Below are positions 12,139 through 19,884 of a stretch of 64,000 nucleotides of DNA, one piece after another. Numbering within the stretch: the first letter of the stretch is position 1; every line of letters begins with the position of its first letter. This stretch comes from Isoptericola sp. BMS4. GTDB taxonomy: Bacteria; Actinomycetota; Actinomycetes; Actinomycetales; Cellulomonadaceae. The translations under genes and the position numbers were made by a program. The stretch is from the NCBI RefSeq assembly GCF_011634835.1, contig NZ_SIRP01000001.1:1378216-1442215 (forward strand), in the 5' to 3' direction. The notes under the pieces are model-generated. The model was not told the origin of the DNA, made no database searches, and saw only the letters and a program-made list of their open reading frames with translations.

Positions 12139-13019
12139 GCCAGGCTCCTCGTCCGGACGGTGACCAGGCCCTGCGGGCGGACCTGGAGGAAGGCGATGAC
12201 GACGACGAACACGAGCACCTTCGCGACCGAGGCGGTCGTGGAGTACTCGAAGAACGCCTGCATGAGTCCCAGGGCGGTGGCCGCGACGACCGTGCCCTTG
12301 ATCTGCCCGATGCCGCCGGCGACCACGACCAGGAAGGCGTCGACGATGTAGTGGGTGCCGAGCGTCGGGCCGATCGACCCGAGCAGGGTGAGGGCGACGC
12401 CCGCGACGCCGGCCAGGCCGGACCCGATGAAGAACGTCATGCGGTCGGTGCCGCGTGAGCTGATGCCGGACGCCTCCGCGAGGTCGCGGTTCTGCACGAC
12501 GGCGCGGATCCGGCGCCCGAGCGGCGTGGCGCGCAGGGCGAACGCCAGCGCGGCGACGCAGACGACCGCGAGCGCGAGGATGAACAGGCGGGTCTTCGGC
12601 AGGGCGACGCCGGCGACGGTGACCGCGCCGGAGAGCCACCCGGGGGCGGCCACGTCGATGTTGGGGGCGCCGAAGACGTCGCGGGCCACCTGCTGGAGCA
12701 GCAGGGCGACGCCCCACGTGACCAGCAGGGTGTCCAGCGGGCGGTGGTACATGCGGTGGACGAGCGTCGCCTCGAGCACCAGGCCGAGGACTCCGCCGAC
12801 CACGAAGCCGAGCGGGAGCGCCACGAGCAGGCTCGCGCCGGGGTCGCCGAGCAGCCCCTGCACGACGAACGCCGTGTAGGCGCCCGCCATCATGAACTCG
12901 CCGTGCGCCATGTTGATGACGCCCATCTGGCCGAAGGTCAGCGCGAGCCCGAGCGCGGCCAGCAGCAGCACGGAGCCGAGACTCAGGCCCGCGAAGAGCT
13001 GGGGGAGGAGGGTGTCCAC
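12135..13019 (-). CDS. urtB: Urea ABC transporter permease UrtB
   Basis: 294 residues with about eight hydrophobic helices, a LivH-type permease. 'GLALTFGQMGVINMAHGEF' near the N-terminus and 'RAVVQNRDLAEASGISSRG' as the coupling segment match UrtB. 'DAFLVVVAGGIGQIKGTV' is also conserved in this subfamily. It follows urtA after a 15-base gap that has no visible terminator, so the abundant binding-protein gene and the permeases are probably co-transcribed. Confidence 0.92.
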   Translation of the reverse strand: MDTLLPQLFAGLSLGSVLLLAALGLALTFGQMGVINMAHGEFMMAGAYTAFVVQGLLGDPGASLLVALPLGFVVGGVLGLVLEATLVHRMYHRPLDTLLVTWGVALLLQQVARDVFGAPNIDVAAPGWLSGAVTVAGVALPKTRLFILALAVVCVAALAFALRATPLGRRIRAVVQNRDLAEASGISSRGTDRMTFFIGSGLAGVAGVALTLLGSIGPTLGTHYIVDAFLVVVAGGIGQIKGTVVAATALGLMQAFFEYSTTASVAKVLVFVVVIAFLQVRPQGLVTVRTRSLA

Positions 13020-13034
13020 GTGTCGTCCCGCCCG

Positions 13035-14330
13035 TCAGCCCAGATCCTCGGCCCAGTCGTAGCCCTCGAGGTACGGGTCGGGCTCGATGGGCTCCTCGGA
13101 GGTCCAGACGGGGTGGATCAGGCCGTCGTCGCCGATCTCGCCGACGAGCGACGTCTTGGAGATGTGGTGGTTGTCGCCGTCCACGACGACGGTGCCCTCC
13201 GGGGCGTCGTAGCTCACGCCGTCGGCGGCCGCGACCACGTCGTCCACGGCGAACGAGTCGGCCTTCTCCACCATCTGCTGCCACAGGTGCAGGGAGACGT
13301 AGGCGGCCTCCATCGGGTCGGAGGTGACGCGGTCGTCGCCGTACTCGGCCTGGAACGCCTCGACGAACGCGGCGTTCTCGGGGGTGTCGACGGTCTGGTA
13401 GTAGTTCCAGGCGGTGAGCTGACCCTCGACGTTCTGCACGCCGATGCCGCCCACCTCCTCCTCGGCGATCGAGACCGACAGCACGGGCATCTCGTCGGCG
13501 CCGAGGCCGGCGTTGGAGTACTCCTTGAAGAACGCCACGTTCGAGTCGCCGTTGAGGGTGTTGAAGACGGCGTCGGCGCCCGACGCCTTGACCTTGTTGA
13601 CGATGGTCGAGAAGTCGGTGTGGCCCAGCGGGGCGTACTCCTCGCCGACGATCTCGATGCCGTGCGCGCGGGCGTAGGCGTTGATGATCTTGTTGGCGGT
13701 GCGGGGGAAGACGTAGTCGGACCCGACGAGGAACAGGGACGTCGTGCCCTGCTCGGCGAGGTAGTCCAGCGCGGGGACGATCTGCTGGTTGGTGGTCGCG
13801 CCGGTGTAGAAGATGTTCGGCGACGACTCCAGGCCTTCGTACTGCACGGGGTAGAAGAGCAGGGCGTCCTGGGACTCGAAGACCGGCAGCATGGCCTTGC
13901 GCGAGGCGGACGTCCAGCCCCCGAACACCGCGGCCACGCAGTCGTCGGTGATGAGCTTGGTCGCCTTCTCGGCGAACACCGTGGGCTCGGACTGCCCGTC
14001 CTCGGTGACGATCTCGAGCTGCTTGCCAAGGACGCCGCCGTCCGCGTTGATCTCCTTCGCGGCGAGCTGCAGCGAGTCGTGCACGGTCTGCTCGGAGATC
14101 GCCATCGTGCCGGACAGCGAGTTGAGGAAGCCGATCTTCACGGTGTCGCCGGAGGTGTCGACGCAGTCGGCGTTCTCGGCGGACGACGACGCCGCGCCGG
14201 CCGAGCCGGCGGAGTCCACACGGGCGCCGCAGCCGCCCGCGGCGACGACGGCGAGCGCCGCGAGCGCGGCGGCGGCCAGGCGCGGGCCCCGGGTACGGGT
14301 GGGGAGCAGGGAGGGGGTCGATCGACGCAT
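13035..14330 (-). CDS. urtA: Urea ABC transporter substrate-binding lipoprotein UrtA
   Basis: 431 residues. The signal peptide has an Arg-rich n-region, a hydrophobic core and the lipobox 'VAAGGC' with the lipidated Cys at residue 34, followed by a Ser/Ala linker. The mature part begins '[19 protein letters not shown]' and contains '[16 protein letters not shown]' and '[18 protein letters not shown]', the signature of the UrtA/AmiC group. It captures urea outside the membrane for UrtBCDE. The ATG has GGAG seven bases upstream. It is the first gene of the urea operon. Confidence 0.94.
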   Translation of the reverse strand: MRRSTPSLLPTRTRGPRLAAAALAALAVVAAGGCGARVDSAGSAGAASSSAENADCVDTSGDTVKIGFLNSLSGTMAISEQTVHDSLQLAAKEINADGGVLGKQLEIVTEDGQSEPTVFAEKATKLITDDCVAAVFGGWTSASRKAMLPVFESQDALLFYPVQYEGLESSPNIFYTGATTNQQIVPALDYLAEQGTTSLFLVGSDYVFPRTANKIINAYARAHGIEIVGEEYAPLGHTDFSTIVNKVKASGADAVFNTLNGDSNVAFFKEYSNAGLGADEMPVLSVSIAEEEVGGIGVQNVEGQLTAWNYYQTVDTPENAAFVEAFQAEYGDDRVTSDPMEAAYVSLHLWQQMVEKADSFAVDDVVAAADGVSYDAPEGTVVVDGDNHHISKTSLVGEIGDDGLIHPVWTSEEPIEPDPYLEGYDWAEDLG

Positions 14331-14367
14331 GGTGCTCCGTTCGTCGGGCCCGCAGGCCGGTTCGATA

Positions 14368-14381
14368 GGTTCATATGAACC
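14368..14381. promoter_or_regulatory. Perfect 14-bp palindrome upstream of urtA (candidate operator)
   Basis: GGTTCATATGAACC is a perfect palindrome 38 bases before the urtA start, in the 180-base region shared with the divergent gene tsaD. Its AT-rich centre in very GC-rich DNA suggests a protein-binding site or the promoter core. The regulator is unknown; the MarR or AmiC-like proteins encoded at the other end of the operon are possible. Confidence 0.4.
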
Positions 14382-14405
14382 CAAATGCATGCACGTGTCG
14401 GGACG

Positions 14406-14432
14406 GTCAGGTCGGCGTAACCATCGTGTTTC
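14406..14432 (-). promoter_or_regulatory. Candidate GlnR-like nitrogen-control box upstream of urtA
   Basis: Read towards urtA, the sequence is GAAAC, six bases, GTTAC, six bases, CTGAC. Actinobacterial GlnR boxes alternate GTnAC and GaAAC half-sites at six-base spacing, and GlnR is known to control urea and urease genes in Streptomyces. Two half-sites fit well and the third is weak; the box lies about 75-100 bases before the urtA start. This is inference from a short motif. Confidence 0.3.
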
Positions 14433-14510
14433 CGCTGGTCGGGGCGTCGCCCCGCGGGTCGGTGGCGGACGGTGCGCCGACCGCCGGGACGACGGTGCGA
14501 TCATGGGGCC

Positions 14511-15569
14511 ATGGCTGAGGTGACCGGAGGCGACCCGCTGGTGCTGGGGATCGAGACGTCCTGCGACGAGACCGGGGTGGCCCTGGTCCGCGGGGACACG
14601 CTGCTCGTCGACGCGGTGGCGAGCTCCATGGACGCGCACGCGCGCTACGGCGGCATCATCCCGGAGGTGGCGAGCCGCGCCCACCTCGAGGCGATGGTGC
14701 CCACGATCACCAAGGCGCTCGGCGAGGCCGACGTCGACCTGTCGCAGGTGGACGCGATCGCCGTCACCGCGGGCCCCGGGCTGGTCGGCCCGCTGACGAT
14801 CGGCGCCTCGGCCGCGAAGGCGCTGTCGATCGGCCTCGGCAAGCCGCTGTACGGCGTCAACCACGTCATCGGGCACGCCGCGGTGAACCAGCTCGTGGAC
14901 GGCCCGTTCTCCGGGCGCACCATGGCGCTCGTCGTCTCCGGTGGCCACAGCTCGCTGATGCTCGTCGACGACGTCGCGACGTCGGTCACCGAGCTCGGGT
15001 CCACCCTCGACGACGCGGCCGGCGAGGCCTTCGACAAGGTCGGGCGGCTGCTCGGGCTGCCGTACCCGGGCGGCCCGCACGTGGACAGGCTGGCCCGCGA
15101 GGGCGACCCCGAGGCGATCCGCTTCCCCCGCGGGCTCACCGCGGCCAAGTTCCAGGAGAAGCACGCCGCCGACTTCTCGTTCTCCGGGCTGAAGACGGCG
15201 GTGGCGCGCTGGATCGAGGCATGCGTCGACGCCGGGCGCGAGGTCCCGGCCGCCGACGTCGCGGCGTCGTTCGCGGAGGCCGTGGCCGACGTGCTCACCG
15301 CCAAGACGATCGCGGCGTGCCGGCGGCACGACGTCGACACCCTCGTCATCGGCGGCGGGTTCTCCGCCAACAGCCAGCTGCGCGAGATGGCCGCGAAGCG
15401 GTGCGCCGAGGCCGGCATCGACCTGCGCATCCCGCCCATCCGCTACTGCACCGACAACGGGGCGATGATCGCCGCGCTCGGCTCCGCCGTCGTCCGCGCC
15501 GGGGTCGCGCCCTCGGACCTCGACATCCCCGTCGACTCGTCGATGCCGATGGCGACCATCACCGTCTGA
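14511..15569 (+). CDS. tsaD: tRNA N6-adenosine threonylcarbamoyltransferase TsaD
   Basis: 352 residues of the ASKHA fold. It starts '[17 protein letters not shown]', holds the metal-binding HxxxH as '[10 protein letters not shown]', and has '[16 protein letters not shown]', '[22 protein letters not shown]' (in two parts) and '[13 protein letters not shown]'. TsaD transfers threonylcarbamoyl to A37 of ANN-decoding tRNAs, an essential modification. Partner genes tsaB and tsaE are not next to it. The start is the ATG at 14511; another ATG eight bases upstream is out of frame. It is divergent from urtA. Confidence 0.95.
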   Translation: MAEVTGGDPLVLGIETSCDETGVALVRGDTLLVDAVASSMDAHARYGGIIPEVASRAHLEAMVPTITKALGEADVDLSQVDAIAVTAGPGLVGPLTIGASAAKALSIGLGKPLYGVNHVIGHAAVNQLVDGPFSGRTMALVVSGGHSSLMLVDDVATSVTELGSTLDDAAGEAFDKVGRLLGLPYPGGPHVDRLAREGDPEAIRFPRGLTAAKFQEKHAADFSFSGLKTAVARWIEACVDAGREVPAADVAASFAEAVADVLTAKTIAACRRHDVDTLVIGGGFSANSQLREMAAKRCAEAGIDLRIPPIRYCTDNGAMIAALGSAVVRAGVAPSDLDIPVDSSMPMATITV

Positions 15570-15620
15570 CGGCCGGAAAAGGCCTCGGCGCGGCGGCGGG
15601 ACGTCGGTAGCGTCCCGTGC

Positions 15621-16283
15621 GTGGACCCCGACCGCCCCGCCATCTACCAGCACCCGCTCGCCTACCTCGTCGGGCTCGAGGGCGTGGCCCTGATGCGCGC
15701 GTTCGACGCCTCGCCCGACATGCTCGACATCGCGCGCGCCAAGGTCCCGGGTGCCCGGTTCGCGACGGCGGACCTGCACGACCTGCCGGTCCCCGACGCC
15801 TCTGCCGACCTGGTGCTCGTCACCCTCGCCCTGTGCCACGTGCGGGACCTCGGGCCGGTGTTCGCCGAGCTCGCGCGGGTGCTCAGGCCGGGGGGCAGGC
15901 TCGTCGTCTCGGACACGCGCGGCTACTACGTCGGTTCACCGCTGTACCCGCTCGTGGAGGGGGCCGACGGCGAGTTCGGGTACATCCCCAACTGGAGGCA
16001 CGCGACGAGCGAGTACCTGCGGGCGGCGCTGCCCGTGGGCCTGGCTCCGCGGTTCTGCCGCGAGTACGCCGGGGGCGGCGCCGACGACGTCGACGGCGGC
16101 CGCGAGTTCGCCGCGGCCGCGTCCTCCGGTGCCGGCGGGTTCGACCCCACCGCACCGACGGAGTTCCAGGACCCGTCGATGCCGCCGAACATCTGGGAGA
16201 TGATGCCCTGGGTCGAGGACGCGGGCCGTGCGGCGTACGCCGGCGCGCCCGTCCTCATCGTGTGGGACTTCGAGCGCGAGTAG
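15621..16283 (+). CDS. Class I SAM-dependent methyltransferase with apparent internal deletion of the SAM-binding motif
   Basis: 220 residues. Residues 1-28, ending '[17 protein letters not shown]', resemble the N-terminal helical cap of a group of actinobacterial methyltransferases. The next residues '[19 protein letters not shown]' are motif II of the Rossmann core, which normally follows about 90-100 residues later. Motif I (the glycine-rich SAM loop) is therefore missing, although the reading frame is intact and the rest, '[20 protein letters not shown]' onwards, is complete. It is probably an in-frame deletion product that cannot bind SAM normally. A leaderless start is suggested by TAGCGT seven bases before the GTG. 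Its stop abuts the converging ybdK-type gene. Confidence 0.65.
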   Translation: MDPDRPAIYQHPLAYLVGLEGVALMRAFDASPDMLDIARAKVPGARFATADLHDLPVPDASADLVLVTLALCHVRDLGPVFAELARVLRPGGRLVVSDTRGYYVGSPLYPLVEGADGEFGYIPNWRHATSEYLRAALPVGLAPRFCREYAGGGADDVDGGREFAAAASSGAGGFDPTAPTEFQDPSMPPNIWEMMPWVEDAGRAAYAGAPVLIVWDFERE

Positions 16284-17441
16284 CTAGGTCGGGGGCAGCG
16301 GGTGGCCTGCCCGCAGCTCGGCGACCAGGGAGGAGACGACGGCCTCGAGCCCGTCCGGGCCGCTGCCGTGCGCGGCGGCCACGGCGCGCTGGCGCTGGTA
16401 GGAGGCGCCGGTGGCCACGATGTCCGCCACGTCCCCCAGCTCGGCGGCGCACCCGAGGCGCTCGGCCACGGGGGCGAGCTCGCGCAGCAGCCGGGGGAGC
16501 GCGTCGGTGACCAGCTCCTCGTTGCCGTCCGCGTCGAGGATGATGATCGCGTCCAGGCCGTAGCGGGCGGCCCGCCACTTGTTCTCCTGCACGTACCAGG
16601 GCGGCATCGTCGGCAGCGGGCGGCCGTCGTCGAGCATCGTGGACAGGTGCTCGACCAGGCAGTGCACGAGCGCGGACAGCGCCGCGAGCTCGGTGACGTT
16701 GGAGGCGCCGTCGCAGATGCGCACCTCCACCGTGCCGAAGTGGGGTGCCGGGCGCACGTCCCAGCGCACCTCGGTGAAGTCGTCGATGACGCCGGTGCGC
16801 AGCATGTCGTCGACGTAGCGCTCCAGCTCGGACCAGGCCCGGAACTGGTACGGCAGCCCCGCGGTGGGCAGCTGCTGGAACAGCAGCGCGCGCATCGAGG
16901 CGTACCCGGTGTCGTCCGAGCCGAAGAACGGCGAGGACGCCGACAGGGCCTGCAGGTACGGCACGTACACGAGCAGCGCGTTGACGATCGGGAGGACCTT
17001 GTCGCGGTCCTCGACCCCGACGTGCATGTGGATCCCGTAGATGATCATCTGCCGGCCCCAGAGCTGGGTGCGGTCGACGACGGTCGTGTAGCGCTCCTTG
17101 TCGGTCACCTTCTGGCGCGACCAGTGGCCGAACGGGTGCGTGCCCGCCCCCATGAGCTCCACCCGCATGGGGTCGGTGACCTCGCGGATGGCGGCGATGC
17201 CGCGCTGCAGGTCGCCGACCGCCTCCGGGACGGTCCGCCGCACGTCGCTGATCACCTCGATGGTGTTGCGCAGGAACTCCGGCTTCACGTACCGGTGGCG
17301 GACGTCGTCCGAGAGCCGCTCGATGACGGCGGGGGCGACCTGGCGCAGCGTGCCGGAGTCGGCGTCGACGAGCGCGAGCTCCCACTCCAGCCCCACGCTC
17401 GACCGGGCCGAGGGGGCGAACTCCAGCGCCATGCGGACCAT
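16284..17441 (-). CDS. YbdK-type carboxylate-amine ligase / glutamate-cysteine ligase 2 family
   Basis: 385 residues. 'SVGLEWELALVDADSG' is the conserved N-terminal ATP-grasp-like strand of the GCS2 family, followed by 'MGAGTHPFGHWSRQKVT', 'YGIHMHVGVEDRD', 'SASSPFFGSDDTGYASMR' and 'VEVRICDGASNVTE'. Members ligate glutamate to an amine, with weak glutamate-cysteine ligase activity in E. coli YbdK; the actinobacterial EgtA enzyme is a relative. No ergothioneine genes are nearby, so the substrate is open. It follows the THUMP-like methyltransferase gene by 61 bases on the same strand. Confidence 0.85.
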   Translation of the reverse strand: MVRMALEFAPSARSSVGLEWELALVDADSGTLRQVAPAVIERLSDDVRHRYVKPEFLRNTIEVISDVRRTVPEAVGDLQRGIAAIREVTDPMRVELMGAGTHPFGHWSRQKVTDKERYTTVVDRTQLWGRQMIIYGIHMHVGVEDRDKVLPIVNALLVYVPYLQALSASSPFFGSDDTGYASMRALLFQQLPTAGLPYQFRAWSELERYVDDMLRTGVIDDFTEVRWDVRPAPHFGTVEVRICDGASNVTELAALSALVHCLVEHLSTMLDDGRPLPTMPPWYVQENKWRAARYGLDAIIILDADGNEELVTDALPRLLRELAPVAERLGCAAELGDVADIVATGASYQRQRAVAAAHGSGPDGLEAVVSSLVAELRAGHPLPPT

Positions 17442-17502
17442 CGTTCCACGCGCCCGACCACCGGTCTCGACGAGCGAGACGGATGGCCACGGCGGCGGTG
17501 CC

Positions 17503-18738
17503 TCAGCCGGACAGCGGCTCGACCACGAGGACGTGCTGCGCGCCCGCCACGCGCGTGAGGACCAGGGTGGCCTCGGCGTCGCCCTTGAGCGACAGCTGGG
17601 CGCGCAGCTGCTCGGGCGTGACGGCCGTGCCGCGCTTCTTGACGGTGAGGCGCCCGACGCCCCGCTCGCGCAGGTAGGCCTTGAGACGCTTGAGGTTGAA
17701 GCCCATGACGTCGAGCACGCGGTACCCCGTGGCGAGGGGCGCCGTGCCCGGTGCGGGCGGTTCCGCCGGGCGGTCCGTGGTGACGTACGCGATCGTCCGG
17801 TCCACGAGGCGCCCGCCGAGCTCCTGCGCGGCGTGGGCGACGAGGCCCGCGCGGACGACCGCGCCGTCCGGCTCGTACAGGTAGCCGCCGACGGCGCCGA
17901 CGTCGGGCACGGGCTCGTCGCCCTCGGCGGTGCGCAGGGTCCGCGACAGGGTCCCGCTCCCGTCGTCGCCCCGCCCGGTCGCCAGGACGAGGGCGGACCG
18001 GCCCGGGCCGTCGGGGGCGAGCGGCCCGAACCAGAGCCCGGCCTCGACGACGTCGCCGTCCACGGAGACCCACTGCGTCTCGGCGTCGCGCGGCAGCCCG
18101 TGGTGCGGGACGCCGGGGCCGATCTTGATGCCGAGCGCCGGCACCTGCTCGCGCAGCGCCCACACGGCGTCGAGCGGGGGAGCGTACGCGGCGGGGTCGA
18201 AGATCCGCTTGCCGCCGCGGGTGCGCCGGGCCGGGTCGGCGTAGACGCCGTCGACGCCCTCGGCCGCGAGGTCGAGCCCGAGCCCGTCGGCGTGCCGCAC
18301 CTCCGCCTCGGGGAAGTGCCGCAGGTTCACCGTGGCGATCGCGGCGGTCGCCTCGTCGACGTCCGTGGCGAGCACGTGCAGCCCGACGCCCGCGAACGCC
18401 AGGGAGTCCGCCCCGACCCCGCAGGTGAGGTCCGCGACCTTCGTGGCGCCGGCGGCGAGGTAGCGGCGGGCGTGCAGCGCGGCGACGGTGAGCCGCGTGG
18501 CCTGCTCCAGACCCGCGGGGGTGAACAGCATCCCGTCCGCGAAGTCGCCGAGCTTGGCGCGGGCCTTCGCCCGCAGCCGCGACTGCGTGAGCGCCGCCGC
18601 CGCGAGCTCCGGGTCGACGCCGTCGGCGCGCAGCCGTGTCGCCAGCGCCATCGCCTGCTTCTCGTCGTACGGCGGCAGGGAGTTGAGCAGGGCCCACCCC
18701 TCGGGGCTGAGCAGCTTGGTCAGGGCGGGGGCGTCCAT
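17503..18738 (-). CDS. THUMP-like domain class I SAM-dependent methyltransferase
   Basis: 411 residues. The N-terminal helical part is followed by a Rossmann methyltransferase core: motif I 'VADLTCGVGADSLAFAG', motif II 'VLATDVDEATAAIA' and motif IV 'GVYADPARRTRGGKRIFD', where the DPAR-type loop recalls nucleic-acid methyltransferases. The C-terminal region with 'LGGRLVDRTIAYVTTD' and 'NLKRLKAYLRERGVGRLTVKKRG' (seen in two parts) is the THUMP-like RNA-binding module. An RNA-modifying role is likely but the target is unknown. The start at 18738 is chosen because the longer frame upstream lacks family similarity. Confidence 0.78.
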   Translation of the reverse strand: MDAPALTKLLSPEGWALLNSLPPYDEKQAMALATRLRADGVDPELAAAALTQSRLRAKARAKLGDFADGMLFTPAGLEQATRLTVAALHARRYLAAGATKVADLTCGVGADSLAFAGVGLHVLATDVDEATAAIATVNLRHFPEAEVRHADGLGLDLAAEGVDGVYADPARRTRGGKRIFDPAAYAPPLDAVWALREQVPALGIKIGPGVPHHGLPRDAETQWVSVDGDVVEAGLWFGPLAPDGPGRSALVLATGRGDDGSGTLSRTLRTAEGDEPVPDVGAVGGYLYEPDGAVVRAGLVAHAAQELGGRLVDRTIAYVTTDRPAEPPAPGTAPLATGYRVLDVMGFNLKRLKAYLRERGVGRLTVKKRGTAVTPEQLRAQLSLKGDAEATLVLTRVAGAQHVLVVEPLSG

Positions 18739-18848
18739 GGCCTCATGGTCCCAGACGACGGTGGGTCCCGACGTCCGCGGGACGGCCTCCCGGAGCTCCC
18801 GGGCGGTGGCCCGCGGGGCGACGTCCGGGTGACGCCCTCGGCGAACCT

Positions 18849-18875
18849 TTGGCACTCGACTTGTCAGAGTGCTAA
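18849..18875. promoter_or_regulatory. CIRCE operator (HrcA-binding inverted repeat) upstream of groES
   Basis: TTGGCACTC, nine bases, GAGTGCTAA matches the CIRCE consensus (TTAGCACTC-N9-GAGTGCTAA) with one mismatch. HrcA binds this element and represses chaperonin genes until heat shock. The groES promoter overlaps it. Confidence 0.9.
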
Positions 18876-18889
18876 CGCCTGCCTAGATT
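18861..18889 (+). promoter_or_regulatory. groES promoter (-35 TTGTCA, -10 TAGATT, 17-base spacer)
   Basis: TTGTCA at 18861-18866 lies inside CIRCE and TAGATT at 18884-18889 follows at the ideal 17-base spacing, so HrcA bound at CIRCE would block RNA polymerase. The leader to the groES start is then about 95 bases. Confidence 0.7.
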
Positions 18890-18989
18890 TGTGGTCAGCG
18901 ACCGCAGGCTGTTCCGGCACCCGCGACGACGGCCAGCCGCCGGGCGCGACCGCAGTCCATCCATGCACAGCGAATCAAGGAGGTCCGAC

Positions 18990-19286
18990 GTGTCGGTCCC
19001 CATCAAGCCGCTCGAGGACCGGATCGTCGTCAAGGCCATCGAGGCCGAGACCACGACCGCTTCCGGCCTGGTCATCCCGGACACCGCCAAGGAGAAGCCC
19101 CAGGAGGGCGAGGTCCTGGCCGTGGGCGACGGGCGTTTCGACGACAAGGGCAACCGTGTCCCCGTCGACGTCAAGGTCGGTGACAAGGTCATCTACAGCA
19201 AGTACGGCGGCACCGAGGTCAAGTACGCGGGCGAGGAGTACCTGGTGCTCTCCGCGCGCGACATCCTCGCGGTGGTCGTCGGCTGA
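18990..19286 (+). CDS. groES: Co-chaperonin GroES (Cpn10)
   Basis: 98 residues, the normal size. It starts '[20 protein letters not shown]' and contains the mobile loop '[19 protein letters not shown]' and '[21 protein letters not shown]'. GroES caps the GroEL folding chamber in the cytosol. I use the GTG at 18990 because AAGGAGG lies seven bases upstream; an in-frame ATG at 18963 would add nine unconserved residues. No groEL follows, as is common in actinobacteria where one groEL copy sits elsewhere. A strong hairpin after the gene makes it monocistronic. Confidence 0.95.
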   Translation: MSVPIKPLEDRIVVKAIEAETTTASGLVIPDTAKEKPQEGEVLAVGDGRFDDKGNRVPVDVKVGDKVIYSKYGGTEVKYAGEEYLVLSARDILAVVVG

Positions 19287-19300
19287 GCCCGACCGACCCC

Positions 19301-19342
19301 GCACGAGGGCCCCGCACCGGTCTCGGTGCGGGGCCCTCGTGC
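19301..19342 (+). terminator. Terminator-like hairpin after groES (18-bp perfect stem)
   Basis: Bases 19301-19318 and 19325-19342 are exactly complementary around a six-base loop, starting 14 bases after the groES stop. There is no T-run, as is usual for hairpin terminators in high-GC actinobacteria. It also lies between the convergent groES and whiB genes and could act for both. Confidence 0.8.
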
Positions 19343-19392
19343 GTGCGACCGGACTGTGCCTGGGGGTGTGCCGGTCGTGCGTCGGCTGGGTC

Positions 19393-19683
19393 TCAGCCGG
19401 TCTTGCGGGCGGAGCCCGCGAGGATGGCGGACCGCTCGTCCTCGCTCAGGCCGCCCCACACTCCGTAGGGCTCGCGCACCCGGAGGGACTGCTCCCGGCA
19501 CTGCATCATGACCGGGCAGCTGCGGCAGATGGCCTTGGCGGCCTCCGCCCGTCGTCGGCGGGTGGAGCCCCGCTCACCCTCGGGGTGGAAGAACAACGTG
19601 TCGTCGGCGTCGCGGCAGGACCCCTGGTACTGCCACTCCCACAGCTCCATCACCGGCCCGGGCAACCTCGAGATCTCCGTCAT
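19393..19683 (-). CDS. WhiB-family iron-sulfur transcriptional regulator (WhiB3/WblA-like)
   Basis: 96 residues with the four Fe-S cysteines at positions 23, 53, 56 and 62 (C-X29-C-X2-C-X5-C), followed by the beta-turn motif 'YGVWGGLSEDER' and a basic tail. The 'DDTLFFHPEGERG' segment before the CxxC is closest to the WhiB3 group. WhiB proteins bind sigma factor region 4 and tune transcription in response to redox or NO. The start at 19683 fits a leaderless mRNA: a -35/-10 pair ends seven bases before the ATG. A longer in-frame extension starting 'MNNFCTTC' is therefore unlikely. It is divergent from the MerR gene. Confidence 0.88.
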   Translation of the reverse strand: MTEISRLPGPVMELWEWQYQGSCRDADDTLFFHPEGERGSTRRRRAEAAKAICRSCPVMMQCREQSLRVREPYGVWGGLSEDERSAILAGSARKTG

Positions 19684-19690
19684 GGCGAAC

Positions 19691-19719
19691 AACCTACAAG
19701 TTGTGCAGAAGTTGTTCAA
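19691..19719 (-). promoter_or_regulatory. whiB promoter (-35 TTGAAC, -10 TAGGTT, 17-base spacer)
   Basis: On the minus strand TTGAAC (19719-19714), 17 bases, TAGGTT (19696-19691), then seven bases to the ATG at 19683, indicating a leaderless transcript. The -35 lies in the ten-base word GTTGTTCAAC (plus-strand reading), which recurs at 19749-19758 on the far side of a 14-bp palindrome CCCCTGGCCAGGGG (19722-19735). Confidence 0.65.
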
Positions 19720-19884
19720 CCCCCCTGGCCAGGGGAAACGACTTGTTCGTTGTTCAACTTTTTCGGATCGAACGAACCACTTCGGCCACGATGTGAACCA
19801 CTTCTGGCCGGCATTCGGCCCCGGATCGCGGCACGCGCCGTGGCGCAGTGGCGACCCGGGTGACCTCTCGGCACAATCGAGCGC

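Noticed and set aside
13035-15839. Single 934-codon minus-strand frame joining UrtA to sequence antisense to tsaD
   Set aside because: The UrtA signal peptide and lipobox start at 14330; the upstream part is antisense to tsaD and has no recognisable protein features.
19393-19719. Longer WhiB start giving an N-terminus 'MNNFCTTCRLFA'
   Set aside because: The extension would overlap a good -35/-10 promoter whose spacing fits a leaderless start at 19683, and WhiB proteins lack this segment.
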